A stretch of 64,000 nucleotides of DNA from Rhodococcus sp. CH91 (lineage in GTDB: Bacteria > Actinomycetota > Actinomycetes > Mycobacteriales > Mycobacteriaceae): the NCBI RefSeq assembly GCF_022554085.1, contig NZ_JAKFYR010000011.1, positions 63,599 to 127,598 on the forward strand, read 5' to 3'. Position numbers and translations under genes: made by a program. The notes beneath the pieces are model-generated. The model saw nothing but the letters and a program-made list of their open reading frames with translations, searched no databases and was not told the origin of the DNA. Shown one piece after another: positions 1-8,073 of the stretch (positions are counted from its first letter, which is position 1; every line of letters begins with the position of its first letter).

Positions 1-540
1 GGTGGTGAGCACGTTGGCGAAGTTCACGAAGATGCCCTGCGCGGTCTCCGGGCGGAGGTAGTGCAGGCCTTCCTCGCTCTCGATGGGACCGAGATAGGTC
101 TTGAGCATCATGTTGAAGTCGCGGGGCTCGGTCCACTCGCCCTTGGTGCCGCAGTCCGGGCACACGATCTCGGACATCGGCACGGCGTCGGGGTCGTCGA
201 GCTTGTGCTTCTCGGCGTACGCCTCCTGCAGGTGGTCCTGCCGGTGACGCTTGTGACAGTGCAGGCACTCGACGAGCGGGTCGTTGAACACGCCGACGTG
301 ACCGGAGGCGACCCAGACCTGACGCGGGAGGATCACCGAGGAGTCGAGACCGACGACGTCGTCGCGGCTGGTGACCATATTGCGCCACCACTGCTTCTTG
401 ATGTTGTCCTTGAGCTCCACACCGAGCGGCCCGTAATCCCAGGCCGACCTGGTGCCGCCGTAGATCTCACCGCAGGGATAGACCAGACCTCGGCGCTTCG
501 CGAGGTTGGCGACGGTATCGATCTTGGATTTGGGTGCCAC
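1..540 (-). CDS. glyS: Glycyl-tRNA synthetase, N-terminal part (runs off the left edge)
   Basis: Charges tRNA-Gly with glycine in the cytosol (class II synthetase). Only the first 180 codons are present. The protein begins [18 protein letters not shown] and continues through the [14 protein letters not shown] stretch typical of bacterial alpha2-type GlyRS. Two Cys-x2-Cys pairs (CLHC, CPDC) mark the zinc-binding insertion, and the visible part ends in the LRPETAQG motif 2 region. The start is GTG at 540, preceded by GGAG 7 nt upstream; an ATG 13 nt further upstream is out of frame. It diverges from smtB-zur, the order also known in mycobacteria. Confidence 0.97.
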   Translation of the reverse strand, partial: MAPKSKIDTVANLAKRRGLVYPCGEIYGGTRSAWDYGPLGVELKDNIKKQWWRNMVTSRDDVVGLDSSVILPRQVWVASGHVGVFNDPLVECLHCHKRHRQDHLQEAYAEKHKLDDPDAVPMSEIVCPDCGTKGEWTEPRDFNMMLKTYLGPIESEEGLHYLRPETAQGIFVNFANVLTT

Positions 541-630
541 TCGGTTTCTCCATCTTCGATGCGGGGTTTTCGCAGCATGCGTCGATGAGTAAGCCTATCG
601 CTCCGCGCCGGGTGCTCGAATTCGTGCCGG

Positions 631-659
631 TTGACATGCACAACCGTGCATATCAAAAT
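631..659 (+). promoter_or_regulatory. smtB-zur promoter with SmtB-type operator in the spacer
   Basis: A perfect TTGACA -35 (631-636) is followed after 17 nt by CAAAAT (654-659) as the -10. The spacer contains the inverted repeat ATGCAC-AACC-GTGCAT (636-651), the size and place expected for an ArsR/SmtB repressor blocking RNA polymerase. The AT-rich sequence overlapping the -10 and start region (about 650-676) has an AATCGATT core and could be a second site, possibly for Zur. Autoregulation by zinc is an inference from these positions and the encoded proteins. Confidence 0.6.
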
Positions 660-730
660 GGAATCGATTTGCAATAAGCCTCCGGTGGGCGGCACCGTCC
701 ACCGGCCCACCCCGCGCCCCGAGGAGCCCC

Positions 731-1114
731 GTGAGTGTCGACGCCGATCCACGCGACTGCAACACGGACGCGCGGGAACGCCGGCGGGCCGTGGCCGGCG
801 ACCCGTCGTCCCGGCCGGCCCTCTCCCCCGAGACCCTGATCGCGGCCGGGGAACTGCTGCGCGCTCTTTCCGCCCCCGTCCGCATCTCGATCGTGCTGGA
901 GCTACGGGAATCGGCGCGCTGCGTCCACGAACTCGTCGGCGCGCTCGGCGTCACCCAACCGCTCATCAGCCAGCATCTGCGCGTACTCAAGACCGCCGGC
1001 GTGGTCCGCGGCGAACGTTCGGGACGCGAAGTGCTCTATCACCTGGCCGACGACCACCTCGCCCGCATCGTCGTCGACGCCGTCGCTCACGCCCAGGAAG
1101 GACAATCGCAGTGA
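731..1114 (+). CDS. smtB: ArsR/SmtB-family zinc-responsive repressor
   Basis: A 127-aa winged-helix metal sensor that releases DNA when zinc binds. The HTH lies around residues 60-85 (VTQPLISQHLRVLKTAGVV). The C-terminal helix carries D-x-H-x10-H-x2-E (in LADDHLARIVVDAVAHAQE), matching the alpha5 inter-subunit zinc site of SmtB, so zinc is the likely ligand. It starts with GTG at 731; the N-terminal 35 residues are an unconserved charged extension. Its TGA overlaps the GTG of the next gene (GTGA), so the two are translationally coupled. The pair corresponds to Rv2358-Rv2359 in M. tuberculosis, where SmtB represses and Zur controls zinc uptake genes. Confidence 0.93.
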   Translation: MSVDADPRDCNTDARERRRAVAGDPSSRPALSPETLIAAGELLRALSAPVRISIVLELRESARCVHELVGALGVTQPLISQHLRVLKTAGVVRGERSGREVLYHLADDHLARIVVDAVAHAQEGQSQ

Positions 1115-1527
1115 CCTCCACCCGCAAGCCTCTCGTGGGGGTGCGCTCGACCCGGCAACGCAGCGCCATCGTCGACCTGCTCGACAACACCGAGGAATTC
1201 CGGTCCGCCCAGGACCTGCACGACGAGCTGCGCAAGCGCGGCGAAGGCATCGGCCTGACCACCGTCTACCGCACACTGCAGTCGCTCGCCGAGGCCGGCA
1301 GCGTGGACGTGCTCCGCACGGACAGCGGCGAGTCGCTCTTCCGCCGCTGCTCCTCCGGGCATCACCACCATCTCGTGTGCCGCCACTGCGGCTTCACGGT
1401 CGAGGTGGACGGCCCGGAGGTCGAACGCTGGTCGCACGAGGTGGCGGAGTCGAACGGTTTCGTCGACGTCAGCCACACCGTCGAGATCTTCGGCAGCTGC
1501 CGCGAGTGCGCGCTCGCGCGCGCCTGA
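1111..1527 (+). CDS. zur: Zinc uptake regulator, Fur family
   Basis: A 138-aa Fur-family repressor that binds AT-rich palindromes when loaded with zinc and shuts off zinc acquisition genes. The N-terminal winged helix includes the recognition region GLTTVYRTLQSLAEAG. The C-terminal dimerisation domain has a HHHHLVCRHC metal motif and a second CREC pair; together the two Cys-x2-Cys pairs form the structural zinc site. The GTG start at 1111 overlaps the smtB stop. The pairing with an SmtB that has an alpha5 zinc site makes Zur more likely than an iron or peroxide Fur. It is convergent with the gene ending at 1537, 9 nt away. Confidence 0.93.
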   Translation: MTSTRKPLVGVRSTRQRSAIVDLLDNTEEFRSAQDLHDELRKRGEGIGLTTVYRTLQSLAEAGSVDVLRTDSGESLFRRCSSGHHHHLVCRHCGFTVEVDGPEVERWSHEVAESNGFVDVSHTVEIFGSCRECALARA

Positions 1528-1536
1528 GACCTCCGC

Positions 1537-2094
1537 TCAGCCGCAGCTGCAGTCGCCGCATCCGCAGCCGTCGACGAGCAGGTTCTCCTCGTCGGCGTCG
1601 TCCTCACCGTCGAAGACCGACGCTTCGCCCCCGAGACGCTGCGCCAGCACGCGCGCCTGCTCGACGACCGGGACCAAGGCGGCGACGGCCCGCACGAGAT
1701 GGATCGGCACGAGCGGCGACGCCGCGACCCGCAGTTCCGCGGTGACCCGGTCCTTGTCGAGGACGAACTTCACCTCCGAGAACTCGACCTGCAGGTCGCC
1801 GAGAACCTCCGCTGCCCGGGTCCGGCCCGTGACGTCCTCCACGAGGTAGGTGGTGAGCAGCACGAAGCCGCCTTCGGCGTCCACCGTGGCGTAGGTGAGC
1901 ACGTCGTCGATCCAGATCGGGATCTCGCCGTCCTCGTCGGGCTCGGGGGCTTCCTCGAGGATCTGCGACAGCGTCTCGACGACGGCCGCGCGCAGGGCAT
2001 CGTCGTCCTCCGTGGGGATCGCGACGGCGAACGACCCGTCGTCGGCCACCTCCTCGTCGATGGTGGTCTCGACGTCGATGTCGGTCGTGGTCAC
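1537..2094 (-). CDS. Unknown protein with cysteine-rich C-terminus (YbjN-like?)
   Basis: Function not recognised. A 185-aa acidic protein whose middle (residues about 30-155) resembles YbjN/type III secretion chaperone-like folds (a weak judgement by eye). The last 11 residues, DGCGCGDCSCG, hold four cysteines in a glycine-rich tail that could bind a metal. It is the last gene of the recO-uppS operon: its GTG start at 2094 overlaps the previous TGA (2091-2093). The position matches conserved hypothetical Rv2360c. It faces the zur gene, but that is only context; no link to zinc is shown. Confidence 0.8.
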   Translation of the reverse strand: MTTTDIDVETTIDEEVADDGSFAVAIPTEDDDALRAAVVETLSQILEEAPEPDEDGEIPIWIDDVLTYATVDAEGGFVLLTTYLVEDVTGRTRAAEVLGDLQVEFSEVKFVLDKDRVTAELRVAASPLVPIHLVRAVAALVPVVEQARVLAQRLGGEASVFDGEDDADEENLLVDGCGCGDCSCG

Positions 2095-2507
2095 GAATTC
2101 TCCTCGATATCAGGGGTGGTGACGGAACCGCGCGCTTCGGCGGCGCCGTCGAGTACGAGCAACAGCATGGTGGTCAGCGCGGTGTCGTCCAGACCTGTCG
2201 CCGGGAACGAGTACCGCACCACGACGTCGGTGTCGGCGTCGCGTTCGATGAGGTGCACCGACCCGAACTGGAGGGCGTCGGCGGCTGCGGCGATGCGGGT
2301 GCGCACGGTCTCGTCGAGGGGAAGATCCCACGCGAGCACGCCCGTGATCGAGACCACGTCGAGGCCCTCGGTGAGCGTGACGACCTGCAGCGCGAAGGGC
2401 ACCGCCCCGTAGTCGAATCCGAACGAACCGTCGGCGGTGGCCAGGGAGGTACGGACGTCGACGTAGGGCGTCAGGGCGGTGGCGATGCGTTCTCGCAACG
2501 AGGTCAC
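2091..2507 (-). CDS. Unknown protein between uppS and the Cys-tailed gene (YbjN-like?)
   Basis: Function not recognised. A 138-aa protein, mixed alpha/beta in character, starting [20 protein letters not shown] at GTG 2507. That GTG overlaps the uppS stop (TGA, 2504-2506), and its own TGA overlaps the next GTG, so three genes are coupled in series. Size and pattern (a short N-terminal helix, then alternating hydrophobic strands, an LLLVLDGA helix near the end) resemble its downstream neighbour, suggesting the two are distantly related chaperone-like proteins that may form a pair. No catalytic motif is visible. Confidence 0.78.
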   Translation of the reverse strand: MTSLRERIATALTPYVDVRTSLATADGSFGFDYGAVPFALQVVTLTEGLDVVSITGVLAWDLPLDETVRTRIAAAADALQFGSVHLIERDADTDVVVRYSFPATGLDDTALTTMLLLVLDGAAEARGSVTTPDIEENS

Positions 2508-3310
2508 TTCACACCTCCGAACCGCCGGTCGCGCGAGGCGTACTCCACGCACGCGGCCCACAGATCGCGCCGGTCGAAGTCGGGGAACATCTTGTCCTGG
2601 AAGACGAGTTCGGCGTAGGCGGACTGCCACAGCAGGAAGTTCGAGGTGCGCTGCTCCCCCGACGGCCGGAGGAACAGGTCGACGTCGGGCATCTCGGGCT
2701 CGTCGAGATAGCGCGCGAGGGTGGCCTCGGTGACACGCTCGGGATCGAGCTCGCCCGCCGCGACACGACGTGCGATCTCCCGTGCCGCGTCGGCGATCTC
2801 GGCGCGACCACCGTAGTTCACGCACATCGTGAGGGTCATGACGTCGTTGTCCTTCGTCAGCTCCTCGGCGATCTCGAGTTCCTTGATCACGCTGCGCCAC
2901 AAGCGGGGCCGGCGGCCGGCCCAGCGGACCCGCACACCCATCTCGTGCATCTCGTCACGGCGACGGCGGATCACGTCGCGGTTGAAGCCCATGAGGAAAC
3001 GCACCTCTTCGGGGCTGCGCTTCCAGTTCTCGGTGGAGAAGGCATAGGCCGAGAGCCACGTGACGCCCATCTCGATGCATCCGCACACGGTGTCCATGAG
3101 GACGGCCTCGCCGCGCTCGTGCCCCGCGGTGCGCGGCAGGCCCCGCTCCTGCGCCCAGCGGCCGTTGCCGTCCATGACCAGAGCCACGTGCCGGGGAATC
3201 AACTCGGGCTGCAGCACCGGCGGCCGCGCACCGGAAGGATGCGGATCGGGCGGTCGGATCACGCGATCAGGCGAGGGGGGCGTGGAGCGTCGTCGAATCA
3301 CGGCTCCCAT
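2504..3310 (-). CDS. uppS: Isoprenyl (undecaprenyl/decaprenyl) diphosphate synthase
   Basis: Cis-prenyltransferase that adds isopentenyl units to make the polyprenyl diphosphate used as lipid carrier for peptidoglycan and arabinogalactan. It has the catalytic signature [20 protein letters not shown] (Asp-Gly-Asn-Gly-Arg), the [12 protein letters not shown] motif and the C-terminal [18 protein letters not shown] motif. With ATG 3310 the protein is 268 aa and overlaps the end of recO by 44 nt; GTG 3301 or GTG 3262 (4 nt after the recO stop) are alternatives. The homologue Rv2361c makes decaprenyl diphosphate; product chain length cannot be read from this sequence. Confidence 0.94.
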   Translation of the reverse strand: MGAVIRRRSTPPSPDRVIRPPDPHPSGARPPVLQPELIPRHVALVMDGNGRWAQERGLPRTAGHERGEAVLMDTVCGCIEMGVTWLSAYAFSTENWKRSPEEVRFLMGFNRDVIRRRRDEMHEMGVRVRWAGRRPRLWRSVIKELEIAEELTKDNDVMTLTMCVNYGGRAEIADAAREIARRVAAGELDPERVTEATLARYLDEPEMPDVDLFLRPSGEQRTSNFLLWQSAYAELVFQDKMFPDFDRRDLWAACVEYASRDRRFGGVK

Positions 3311-4127
3311 CCTGCCCGACACCCCCGAGCGCGTCATCGACGCGGGTCGGGACCTCGCCCACCCGGTGTGCCGGGGCTTCCCGGGCGGAGGGGGCGCTCC
3401 CCCGCTCGACGAGAGGCAGCGAGCGCAGTTGCCGTTCGAGATGCCACTGCAGGTGCGCCGCGACCAGGCCGCTGGCCTGCCGCCGCACCGCCGCGTCGGC
3501 TGTCTCGGTGTCGGCCCACCGTCCGTGGTTGAGCGCGTCGAGCAGCGCGAACACCCCCGGCGCCGGGGTCGCTGCGCCCGGAGGACGGCAATGGACGCAT
3601 ACCGCGCCACCGGCCGCGACATGGAAGGCCGTGTGCGGACCGGGACGATCGCACCGCGCGCAGCGGGTGATCGCCGGCGCCCACCCCGCGTAGGCCATGG
3701 CCCGGAGGAGATAGGCGTCGAGGACGAGCTCGGGTGGCCTGGTCCGGTCGCAGACGGCGCGAAGGGCGCCGACGGTCAGCGCGTGCAGGCGCGGGACGGG
3801 GGCGCGTTCTTCGCCCGCGAGCCGCTCGGCGGTTTCGAGGACCGCGCAGGCAGTGGTGTATCGGGAGTAATCGTCGACGATGCCCACCGCGAAGGCGTCG
3901 ATGGTCTGCACCTGGGTGATGACGTCGAGATTGCGGCCCGGGTGGAGCTGGACGTCGATGTGCGCGAACGGCTCGAGCCGGGCGCCGAATTTCGATCGCG
4001 TCCGGCGCACGCCCTTGGCCACGGCCCTCACGAGACCGTGCCGGCGGGTCAGCAGGGTGACGATGCGGTCGGCTTCGCCGAGCTTGTGCTGGCGCAGCAC
4101 CACCGCGTTGTCCCGATAAAGCCTCAC
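3267..4127 (-). CDS. recO: DNA repair protein RecO
   Basis: Recombination mediator that anneals single strands and helps load RecA at gaps (RecFOR pathway). The 286-aa protein starts [20 protein letters not shown] at GTG 4127 (OB-fold N-terminus), has the [14 protein letters not shown] stretch, and carries the zinc finger CARC...CVHC around residues 157-180. The last 45 residues look unstructured and extend beyond the usual fold. It is first in the recO-uppS operon and divergent from the amidase gene; the intergenic region holds the 16-bp palindrome described separately. Confidence 0.94.
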   Translation of the reverse strand: MRLYRDNAVVLRQHKLGEADRIVTLLTRRHGLVRAVAKGVRRTRSKFGARLEPFAHIDVQLHPGRNLDVITQVQTIDAFAVGIVDDYSRYTTACAVLETAERLAGEERAPVPRLHALTVGALRAVCDRTRPPELVLDAYLLRAMAYAGWAPAITRCARCDRPGPHTAFHVAAGGAVCVHCRPPGAATPAPGVFALLDALNHGRWADTETADAAVRRQASGLVAAHLQWHLERQLRSLPLVERGSAPSAREAPAHRVGEVPTRVDDALGGVGQDGSRDSTTLHAPLA

Positions 4128-4176
4128 TCCCCGAGTCTGTCACGCCGAGCCGACACCGGACGACTCCCCGGGGACC

Positions 4177-4206
4177 TCGACACACCGAACGAGAACAGGT
4201 TACTGT
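4177..4206 (+). promoter_or_regulatory. Candidate promoter of the amidase-tetR operon
   Basis: TCGACA (4177-4182), 18 nt, TACTGT (4201-4206) fits an actinobacterial housekeeping promoter. The predicted start of transcription, around 4213, lies inside the palindrome at 4205-4220, and the ribosome site GGGGGACGA sits just before ATG 4230. The assignment is by pattern only. Confidence 0.5.
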
Positions 4207-4220
4207 TCGTTCGAACGAAC
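4205..4220. promoter_or_regulatory. Perfect 16-bp palindrome, probable TetR operator
   Basis: GTTCGTTCGAACGAAC is a perfect inverted repeat that overlaps the candidate -10 and transcription start of the amidase gene. The amidase is followed directly by a TetR-family regulator gene in the same operon. Size, symmetry and position are those of a TetR operator, so autoregulation of the amidase-tetR unit is the simplest reading. Binding has not been shown. Confidence 0.6.
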
Positions 4221-4229
4221 GGGGGACGA

Positions 4230-5639
4230 ATGGACGCTCGAACCGCCCTGCCCGATCTGCGGACAGCGCTGGCTGCGCTCGATCGGGGTGAGACCACCTC
4301 CGCGGCGCTCGTGCAGGCGAGCCTCGACAGGATCGACAAGTCGCAACCTCACCTGAACGCCTTCCGGGTCGTGCGCCACACCGCTGCGCTCGAGGAGGCA
4401 CGCGAGGCAGACCGCCGCCGGGCGAACGGCGAGCGGCGACCGCTTCTCGGTATTCCGATCGCGGTCAAGGACGACACCGACATCGTGGGCGAGACGACGA
4501 TGTTCGGGTGCGCCGGCACCTTCGCGGTGAAGGACACCGACGCCGAGGTGGTGTGCCGCCTCCGTGCCGCCGGAGCGGTGATCGTCGGCAAGACGCACTC
4601 CCCGGAACTCGGGCAGTGGCCCCTCACCGGTGGCGACGCCTTCGGACACACCCGCAGTGCCTGGTCGCGCGAACACACTCCCGGCGGTTCGTCGGGTGGT
4701 AGCGCCGCGGCCGTCGCCGCCGGACTCGTTCCCGCGGCACTGGGATCCGACGGCGCCGGATCGGTCCGCATCCCCGCCTCGTGGTCCAATCTCGTCGGCA
4801 TCAAACCTCAACGCGGCCGCATCTCGATGTGGCCCGACGCCGAGGCGTTCAACGGATTGACCACCCACGGCCCGCTCGCCCGCACGGTCGCCGATGCGGC
4901 CCTGCTCCTCGACGTCGTGTCCGGGAATCATCCCGGCGACCGGCACCGATGCGCCCCCCTCACCGTCTCGGACGCTGTCGGACGCGATCCGGGAAAACTG
5001 AACATCGCACTGTCGCTGAGGATTCCGTTCACCGCGACGCCCACCCGTCTGGATCTCCGGGTCCGCACCCGTCTCGCCGCGCTCGCCACCGTGCTGCGCG
5101 ATCTCGGCCACGAGGTGACCCTCGCCGATCCGGACTACGGAATCCTCTTCGGGCTGAGCTTCCTTCCGCGGTCGATGGCCGGGATCGAGGAGTGGCTGCA
5201 TCGCCTGCCCGATCCGGCTCTCGCCGACATCCGCACCCGGGCCAATGCGCGCACCGGCCGTCTGCTGCACGGTCTTCCGTTGCGCGCGGCGCGTGCGGCC
5301 GAACCGGGCTTGCAGCGCAGGGTGGGCCGGATCTTCGATCGTGTCGATGTCGTGCTCGCCCCCACCACCGCCACACCTCCGCTGCCGGTGACCGCGATCG
5401 ACGGTATCGGCGGGTGGGCGACCGACAAGGTCATCACCGGCGCCTGTCCTTACGCATGGCCGTGGAACGTGCTGGGCTGGCCGGCGGTCGCCGTGCCCGC
5501 CGGATTCGTCGACGGCGCGCTTCCGGTTGGCGCTCAGCTGCTCGGCCCGGAGAACTCCGAGCCTCTGCTCGTCTCCCTTGCCTCCCAGCTGGAGTCGGTG
5601 TCGAGGTGGCAGGATCACAGCCCGGAGCAATGGTGGTGA
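4230..5639 (+). CDS. amiA2: Amidase signature family hydrolase
   Basis: A 469-aa Ser-cisSer-Lys amidase. The catalytic Lys is in GIPIAVKDDTDIVG (about residue 84), the glycine-serine stretch is TPGGSSGGSAAAVAAG (about 150-165) and the nucleophile region is GSDGAGSVRIPAS (about 173-185). Cytosolic, no signal peptide; the substrate cannot be told from sequence. The start ATG 4230 has the strong site GGGGGACGA. Its place between recO and era matches Rv2363 (amiA2). It overlaps the following tetR gene by up to 10 nt, forming one regulated unit. Confidence 0.9.
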   Translation: MDARTALPDLRTALAALDRGETTSAALVQASLDRIDKSQPHLNAFRVVRHTAALEEAREADRRRANGERRPLLGIPIAVKDDTDIVGETTMFGCAGTFAVKDTDAEVVCRLRAAGAVIVGKTHSPELGQWPLTGGDAFGHTRSAWSREHTPGGSSGGSAAAVAAGLVPAALGSDGAGSVRIPASWSNLVGIKPQRGRISMWPDAEAFNGLTTHGPLARTVADAALLLDVVSGNHPGDRHRCAPLTVSDAVGRDPGKLNIALSLRIPFTATPTRLDLRVRTRLAALATVLRDLGHEVTLADPDYGILFGLSFLPRSMAGIEEWLHRLPDPALADIRTRANARTGRLLHGLPLRAARAAEPGLQRRVGRIFDRVDVVLAPTTATPPLPVTAIDGIGGWATDKVITGACPYAWPWNVLGWPAVAVPAGFVDGALPVGAQLLGPENSEPLLVSLASQLESVSRWQDHSPEQWW

Positions 5640-6205
5640 CCACGCCGGACGACGCACGCTCGCGGATCGTCCACGCCACCTTGCATCTCGTCGGCACCGA
5701 CGGTGTGGCGGGTGTGACGAACCGGCGGATCGCAGCGCGCGCCGGGGTCTCGCTGGGGTCGATCACGTACCACTTCCCCACCCAGGCCGATCTGCTGCGC
5801 GCCGCCCTCGAATCCTTCGTCGACGAGGAGACCGAGCGGCTGCACGAGCTGGCCGAGCACTATCGCTCCCCTGCCTTGTCGCTGTCCGAAGCCGCGGAGC
5901 TCACCGAGCGGATCGCGCGTGATCTGACCTTCACCGCCGAGCGCATCGCCCCTTTCGACCTGTACGTGCAGGCAGGACGCGACGTCGCGCTCCGCCGGGT
6001 GGCCGAGCGCTGCTGGAACGCCTACGACGCGCTGGCCGCCTCCGTCCTCTCCGCGCTCGGTGTCCGGCACCCCGAAGCCCTCGCGCCGACGATCGTCGCC
6101 ACCATCACCGGGTTGCAGCTGCGCCGCCTGTCCACGGGGACCGAGACGAATCTGTCGGAATCCGTTCTGCTGCTTCTGCACGCCGCGGCCGCGGAACAGC
6201 CCTGA
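5630..6205 (+). CDS. TetR-family transcriptional regulator
   Basis: A 191-aa repressor: N-terminal HTH (NRRIAARAGVSLGSITYHFP, about residues 30-50) and an all-helical ligand-binding C-terminus. ATG 5630, GTG 5633 and GTG 5636 are all possible; GGAG lies 8 nt before GTG 5636, which overlaps the amidase TGA, so the true start may be 5636. It is co-transcribed with the amidase and probably acts on the palindrome at 4205-4220. The ligand is unknown. Confidence 0.88.
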   Translation: MVVTTPDDARSRIVHATLHLVGTDGVAGVTNRRIAARAGVSLGSITYHFPTQADLLRAALESFVDEETERLHELAEHYRSPALSLSEAAELTERIARDLTFTAERIAPFDLYVQAGRDVALRRVAERCWNAYDALAASVLSALGVRHPEALAPTIVATITGLQLRRLSTGTETNLSESVLLLLHAAAAEQP

Positions 6206-6287
6206 GCCGCTCGCGGACCCCTGCGACCGCGATCGGGGCGTGACCGCACATTCACGTCGAGTACACCACGAAACATCTCGGTCACGA

Positions 6288-6299
6288 ACAGTGCACTGT
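6288..6299. promoter_or_regulatory. 12-bp palindrome upstream of the permease gene
   Basis: ACAGTGCACTGT is a perfect palindrome in the 270-nt gap between tetR and the permease, followed closely by two further GTGCAC words (6299-6304, 6314-6319). It may be an operator for the permease-hydrolase pair. No cognate regulator can be named. The rest of this gap shows no gene or clear promoter. Confidence 0.3.
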
Positions 6300-6475
6300 G
6301 CACAGGCGATGCCGTGCACGATTGGCTGATCGGCCCATTGCCGGTGCCTGCACGGGACTTCAAGATCGAACGTGTTCCGGCCCACGACGGTTGCGCCGCC
6401 CCATCGATGTTGCGGCGCCGATCGATCCGTCCACGGTCGCCGCCCGCTGCACGTTCTCTCGTCGAGGAGCTGCTC

Positions 6476-8026
6476 GTGACCGTCGCGCACATCGTGTTCC
6501 TGCTCGGCCTGCTCGTCCTGATCGTCGCCATGGCATTGCGTAAGAACGTCCTGATCCCGGCGGTCCTCGCAACCTTCGCCACCGCGCTGGCCTACGACGG
6601 CAACATCGCCTCCGCCGTCATGTCGGTCTTCCGTGCGACCTTGACCGCGGGTGGCGCCCTGTTCGAGATCTTCGTGGTCATCGCAGCTGTGACATCGATG
6701 CTCGCCGCGATGCGTTCCATCGGTGCCGACGAACTCATGGTGCGCCCGTTCGGACGATGGATGATCGACGGCCGCATCGCCTACATCGTGCTGTTCGTCG
6801 TCACCTACCTGTTGTCGTTGTTCTTCTGGCCGACACCGGCGCTCGCGCTGATCGGCGCGGTGCTGCTTCCGGCGGCGATCAAGGCGGGACTGCCGCCGCT
6901 CGGCGCTGCGCTCGCCCTCGCCATCTCGGGGCAGGGCATGGCGCTCGCTTCCGATTACGTCATCGGTCTGGCCCCGTCCATCTCGGCGAGCGGCGCCGGT
7001 GTGCCGGCCGACGACATCGCCGACCGCGCGCTGGTGCTGTCCCTGATCGTCGGGCTGACCGCGGCCACGCTCGCGTGGTTCCTCACCGTCCGACGCGAGA
7101 TCGCGCGCCGCAACCGGGATTCCGAGACACCGGACGGCGGTTCGGGGGCCGGTGGTCTCACGCCGGGCGCTGCCGTGGATCTCCCGGCCGGCGAGCGAAA
7201 TCGTCCGTCACCGGTCGGCACGGTGCCGATCAGCGACACCGTCGCGGTCCCGAGCAGCGACACCGTCGCGGTGCCGAGCGTCGACGCCGTCCTTCCCCGG
7301 ACGAGCACACCCGTTCTCACCCGCCCGGCAGCCGCTCGAGCCTGGGCGATCGGCGTTCCGGCGACATTCGGACTCGTGCTCGTCTACATGATGCTGGGGC
7401 GTTTCACCGATCTGGTTCCGTGGTCGGACGGAGCAGGAGCGTCACTGGTGGGCGGCAGCGCACTTCTCCTCATGGCCGCGGTGACCCTGACGACGCAGCG
7501 GTCCGACGCGCTCGAACACTGCGCCACGCACTTCGTGGACGGACTCGTCTACGCGTTCAAGGCCATGGGAATCATCCTGCCCGTGGCCGGATTCGTCTAT
7601 CTCGGCATCCCCGACTACTCCGGGTCGATCCTCGGACTCGAGTCGGACACCGGACCGGCGTTCCTCTTCGACGCCGTCGAGCGGGTCCAGGAGTACACCC
7701 CCGACAACGGACTCTTCGCGGCGCTGAGCATGGTGGTGATCGGGATGCTCATCGGCCTCGACGGATCCGGCTGGGCGGGACTGCCGCTCACCGGCGGCAT
7801 CGCTGCCTCCCTCGCTCCGCAGGTCGGCATGGACACCGCGACGCTCGCCGCCCTCGCTCAGAACGCCGCGACCTGGACCGGAGGCGGCACCCTCGTCATC
7901 TGGTCGTCGCTGATCGTGGTCGCGGGATTCTGCCGCGTTCCGGTCGGAGATCTCGTGCGCCGCCTCGCGATCCCGGTGGTGAGCGGATTGCTCGTCGCCG
8001 CCGTCGCCGCTGTGGTGCTCTGGTGA
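6476..8026 (+). CDS. Multi-pass inner-membrane permease, substrate unknown
   Basis: A 516-aa transporter with about 11-12 membrane helices in two halves, resembling ion-coupled secondary carriers; the family is not securely recognised. Conserved-looking features are the helix pair around FFWPTPALALIGAVLLP and a glycine-rich loop MLIGLDGSGWAGLPL in the C-terminal half. The halves are joined by a hydrophilic linker (residues about 205-285) containing two copies of SDTVAVPS encoded by a 24-bp tandem repeat. GTG 6476 has GAGGAG 8 nt upstream. The open frame extends further upstream but in a low-complexity, non-membrane stretch, so it was not used. The downstream cysteine hydrolase may act on the imported compound. 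Confidence 0.75.
   Translation: MTVAHIVFLLGLLVLIVAMALRKNVLIPAVLATFATALAYDGNIASAVMSVFRATLTAGGALFEIFVVIAAVTSMLAAMRSIGADELMVRPFGRWMIDGRIAYIVLFVVTYLLSLFFWPTPALALIGAVLLPAAIKAGLPPLGAALALAISGQGMALASDYVIGLAPSISASGAGVPADDIADRALVLSLIVGLTAATLAWFLTVRREIARRNRDSETPDGGSGAGGLTPGAAVDLPAGERNRPSPVGTVPISDTVAVPSSDTVAVPSVDAVLPRTSTPVLTRPAAARAWAIGVPATFGLVLVYMMLGRFTDLVPWSDGAGASLVGGSALLLMAAVTLTTQRSDALEHCATHFVDGLVYAFKAMGIILPVAGFVYLGIPDYSGSILGLESDTGPAFLFDAVERVQEYTPDNGLFAALSMVVIGMLIGLDGSGWAGLPLTGGIAASLAPQVGMDTATLAALAQNAATWTGGGTLVIWSSLIVVAGFCRVPVGDLVRRLAIPVVSGLLVAAVAAVVLW
7232..7279. repeat. 24-bp tandem repeat (2 copies) in the permease linker
   Basis: Units 7232-7255 and 7256-7279 differ at one base. They encode SDTVAVPS twice within the hydrophilic linker of the permease and are in frame, so copy number changes would lengthen the linker by 8 residues without breaking the gene. 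Confidence 0.8.
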
Positions 8027-8073
8027 CGACCACACACGCAACGAACAACCAACTTCGACGAGAGGACCCTCGC

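Noticed and set aside
3060..4229. N-terminal extension of the amidase gene back to 3060
   Set aside because: The extra 390 codons lie antisense to recO and uppS; ATG 4230 has a strong ribosome site and matches the family start.
6314..6475. Upstream extension of the permease (54 codons)
   Set aside because: The stretch is Arg/Pro-rich without membrane character and GTG 6476 has a good ribosome site just before the first helix.
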